Source: Prolixibacteraceae bacterium
Lineage (GTDB): Bacteria; Bacteroidota; Bacteroidia; Bacteroidales; Prolixibacteraceae
DNA length: 45,661 nt
Direction of reading: 5' to 3'
NCBI GenBank assembly: GCA_023228025.1
Contig: JALOCD010000021.1
Location: 1-45,661, forward strand
The stretch's first letter is position 1. Each line of letters begins with the position of its first letter. The translations under genes and the position numbers were made by a program. Shown here in pieces: positions 43,838 to 45,661 of the stretch. The notes under the pieces were generated by a model. It was not told where the DNA came from and made no database searches. It saw nothing but the letters and a program-made list of their open reading frames with translations.

Positions 43838-45184
43838 ATGACCAAAAGAAGGGATTTTATCAGACATAGCATAACAGGAACGGCCGGATTGGCAATTGGA
43901 GTCATTGGGTTAGGTTCGGAGGCTAATGCTTCAACCAATATGTTCAACGATCAGGTGCAAACTGATGAGTTGGATCTAAGCAAGGAAACACAACCACAAA
44001 AGGGAGTTCCCCGGCCGATAGTACCCATGACTGAGGAAACACTCGGTATTAAACCGCGCGGTAATTACGGTTCATTGGAAGCCCCAATGCAAACAATGCG
44101 GTCATATCGTCCGCTCGATCTCAATGCTGAAACATGGAAAAAGAGAAATCCGGGCCGAGGCTTTAATGAATGGGCCGTTCAGGCACGAAAGCACCTCATG
44201 AGTGGTCTGAACAATTATCTTCCTCCGGTTGATCTGAATGCCAGTACCTTGGAACGATTAGAAACCGACTCTTTCATTCGTGAGAAAATAGAATTCAATA
44301 CAACACCCTGGTTTCGGGTTTCCGGGTTCTTTTACACACCGAAAAATGTCCCGCTTCCTGCCCCCGCACTGGTCGTTTTGCACGAATGGGGTGGCCCGAT
44401 GTTATTTGGCGCCGACAGGATATGTGGCGAGCCAGTGCACCCAATCATCATCAAACACCGGGAAACTTATACGAGTGGAAGAGCATTGGCCGATTGGTAT
44501 GCCTCCCAGGGATATGCAGTTGTCGTTATCGATGCTTTTCACTTTGGCCAGCGTTCTCCGAGGGGTATCAATAGCCTACCTGACTCATTTAATGCGAAAG
44601 ACCTTGATGAGGCAACCTTGTCAAAATATGATAGCCTTACGCGTGAAAACCTCTATTTAAGTGTTCGCGAGCTGAACTGGGCAGGCACCACCTGGGCCGG
44701 AGTAAACTATGGCGATGACAGCCGTTGTGTTGACTATCTGTTGTCCAGAAAAGAGGTAGATGGAGCCCGCATTGGCTGCACCGGTCTCTCCGGAGGAGGA
44801 TGGAGAACGAACATGATAGCCGCACTCGAACCACGTATCAAAGCAACCGTTACGGTTGGATGGATGACGACGGGCGACACTCAACAGGCCTACAATCTTG
44901 CCGGTGCTGTTGGCTCTTTTGCCATGCTGCCAGGTGTCTGGAACCGTCTGGATATACCCGACCTAATTTCCATGGCAGCGCCCAAGGCATGCATGGTGGT
45001 AGCCGGGACCAAGGACCCTCTCTTCCCGCCTCTTGGGAAAAATGAGGCTTTCCGACAGATCGCCGATGCGTTTGCCTGGGCTGGAAAACCTGATCACTTT
45101 AAGAGCTATACTCCTGATAAGGAACATTGTTATGACCTTGACATACAAGCAGAAGCGCTTGCATGGTTTAAAAAGCACCTGTAA
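43838..45184 (+). CDS. Tat-exported alpha/beta hydrolase, putative glycan esterase
   Basis: A 448-residue protein with Tat-like leader TKRRDFIRHSITGTAGLAIG. The hydrolase fold has VVLHEWGGPM, a YAVVVIDAFHFGQR strand, the elbow GLSGGG with Ser318, Asp393 in GTKDPLFPP and His430 in DKEHCYD, giving a complete catalytic triad. It resembles acetyl-xylan-esterase-like hydrolases. It would remove acyl or methyl groups from pectic oligosaccharides, by context. ATG at 43838 is preferred; an upstream in-frame ATG (43784) lies inside the DUF6807 gene. Confidence 0.88.
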   Translation: MTKRRDFIRHSITGTAGLAIGVIGLGSEANASTNMFNDQVQTDELDLSKETQPQKGVPRPIVPMTEETLGIKPRGNYGSLEAPMQTMRSYRPLDLNAETWKKRNPGRGFNEWAVQARKHLMSGLNNYLPPVDLNASTLERLETDSFIREKIEFNTTPWFRVSGFFYTPKNVPLPAPALVVLHEWGGPMLFGADRICGEPVHPIIIKHRETYTSGRALADWYASQGYAVVVIDAFHFGQRSPRGINSLPDSFNAKDLDEATLSKYDSLTRENLYLSVRELNWAGTTWAGVNYGDDSRCVDYLLSRKEVDGARIGCTGLSGGGWRTNMIAALEPRIKATVTVGWMTTGDTQQAYNLAGAVGSFAMLPGVWNRLDIPDLISMAAPKACMVVAGTKDPLFPPLGKNEAFRQIADAFAWAGKPDHFKSYTPDKEHCYDLDIQAEALAWFKKHL

Positions 45185-45292
45185 TAGAACAATAAATTGT
45201 AAAAGATAATTATTTAATTAAATAGTTGATTTGAGTCTCGGATTTTAGCAGAAACTTACATAATACAATAAAAAAACAAAATTTTAAAAAAG

Positions 45293-45661
45293 ATGAAAAT
45301 AACATTGATGTCCCTGGTACTAGTATGCATCATTTTTTCAAACGCCTTCTCCCAAAAGGAGTTCAATGGCCTTGACTTGAACATGGGGAACCTTTATCGA
45401 ATGTCAAATGCCAAAACCCGCTCTATCAGTCCGGAGAATTTTACTGGAGAAAAAGGTAAAGGTGGAATGGCCAGGATAGAAGACCTGGATAAAACCAATA
45501 CAGCCAATTCAGCCAATGCAGCCCGCGACCTGGGTCAGGGTTGGAAGGTGAATCCTTACGTCATTATTAAGCCGGGAGAGACCTTTACAATGGCTGAGAT
45601 CGAGGGAATGGGAGCTATTCAGCACATGTGGTTGACCCCAACCGGGAGTTGGCGATCCTCT
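45293..45661 (+). CDS. GH172/DUF2961-family protein (copy 2, partial, runs off right edge)
   Basis: The first 123 codons are present. A signal peptide (LMSLVLVCIIFSNAFSQ) is followed by NLYRMSNAKTRSISPENFTG, then GQGWKVNPYVIIKPGETFT and GMGAIQHMWLTPTG. This is the N-terminal signature of another DUF2961 subgroup, distinct from the gene at 37420, which has SSYDREGGNFD. The gap before it (108 bases) is AT-rich with a TATTTAATTAAATA palindrome and no clear promoter. Substrate is unknown. Confidence 0.85.
   Translation, partial: MKITLMSLVLVCIIFSNAFSQKEFNGLDLNMGNLYRMSNAKTRSISPENFTGEKGKGGMARIEDLDKTNTANSANAARDLGQGWKVNPYVIIKPGETFTMAEIEGMGAIQHMWLTPTGSWRSS

Noticed and set aside
45211..45224. Perfect palindrome TATTTAATTAAATA as operator
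   Set aside because: It lies in very AT-rich DNA where such palindromes arise easily, and I found no second copy before another operon.

Overview
The window is Bacteroidota (Bacteroidetes) chromosomal DNA. Three SusC/SusD pairs, two FecI-type sigma/FecR anti-sigma switches, lipoboxes of the LSGC type, Tat-like SRRNFI leaders and a TTG-N20-TAnnTTTG promoter all point there. The long STN-containing SusC proteins suit a free-living or environmental Bacteroidales or related lineage, but I cannot name a genus. Every intact gene is on the + strand; the only minus-strand gene is a broken one.

Layout. (1) 1-4232: 3' end of a GH2-type glycosidase, a DUF4832 protein and a GH3 glycosidase. (2) 4247-8895: an ECF-type promoter followed by a compact metabolic operon: MFS transporter, M20 deacylase/peptidase, NAD-dependent epimerase-like protein and DapA-like aldolase/lyase. 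(3) 8923-18460: FecI1, then 1.7 kb of non-coding repeats with a pseudogene, then FecR1, SusC1, SusD1, a DUF3823 lipoprotein and a terminator. (4) 18528-22059: a two-domain alpha/beta hydrolase and a Tat-exported Gfo/Idh/MocA oxidoreductase. (5) 22129-34312: FecI2, FecR2 and two SusC/SusD pairs in tandem. (6) 34746-45661: a hydrolytic arm with a PcRGLX-like (PL26-type) protein, two GH172/DUF2961 proteins, two tandem PL1 pectate lyases, a beta-helix lipoprotein, a DUF6807 (PmoA-like) protein and a Tat-exported esterase.

Taken together this looks like a large polysaccharide utilization locus, or two merged ones, aimed at pectin. The PL1 enzymes would cut homogalacturonan-type backbone. The PL26-like protein would act on rhamnogalacturonan ends. 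The GH172, GH2 and GH3 enzymes and the esterases would trim side chains. SusC/D pairs import the products and FecI/FecR pairs sense them. The substrate is inferred from families only.

The most interesting signals are outside the genes. A TGTG-N16-CGTCTTA promoter motif occurs three times with exactly the same spacing, upstream of the MFS operon, FecR1 and the DUF6807 operon. A gapless 64-bp element is shared upstream of the GH3 gene and the hydrolase/oxidoreductase pair. Both FecR-to-SusC gaps contain a hairpin with nearly the same apical sequence. A 255-bp terminal-inverted-repeat element sits in both FecI-to-FecR gaps, with its central hairpin arms swapped between the two copies. I saw no tRNA, rRNA, CRISPR array, transposase or phage gene.
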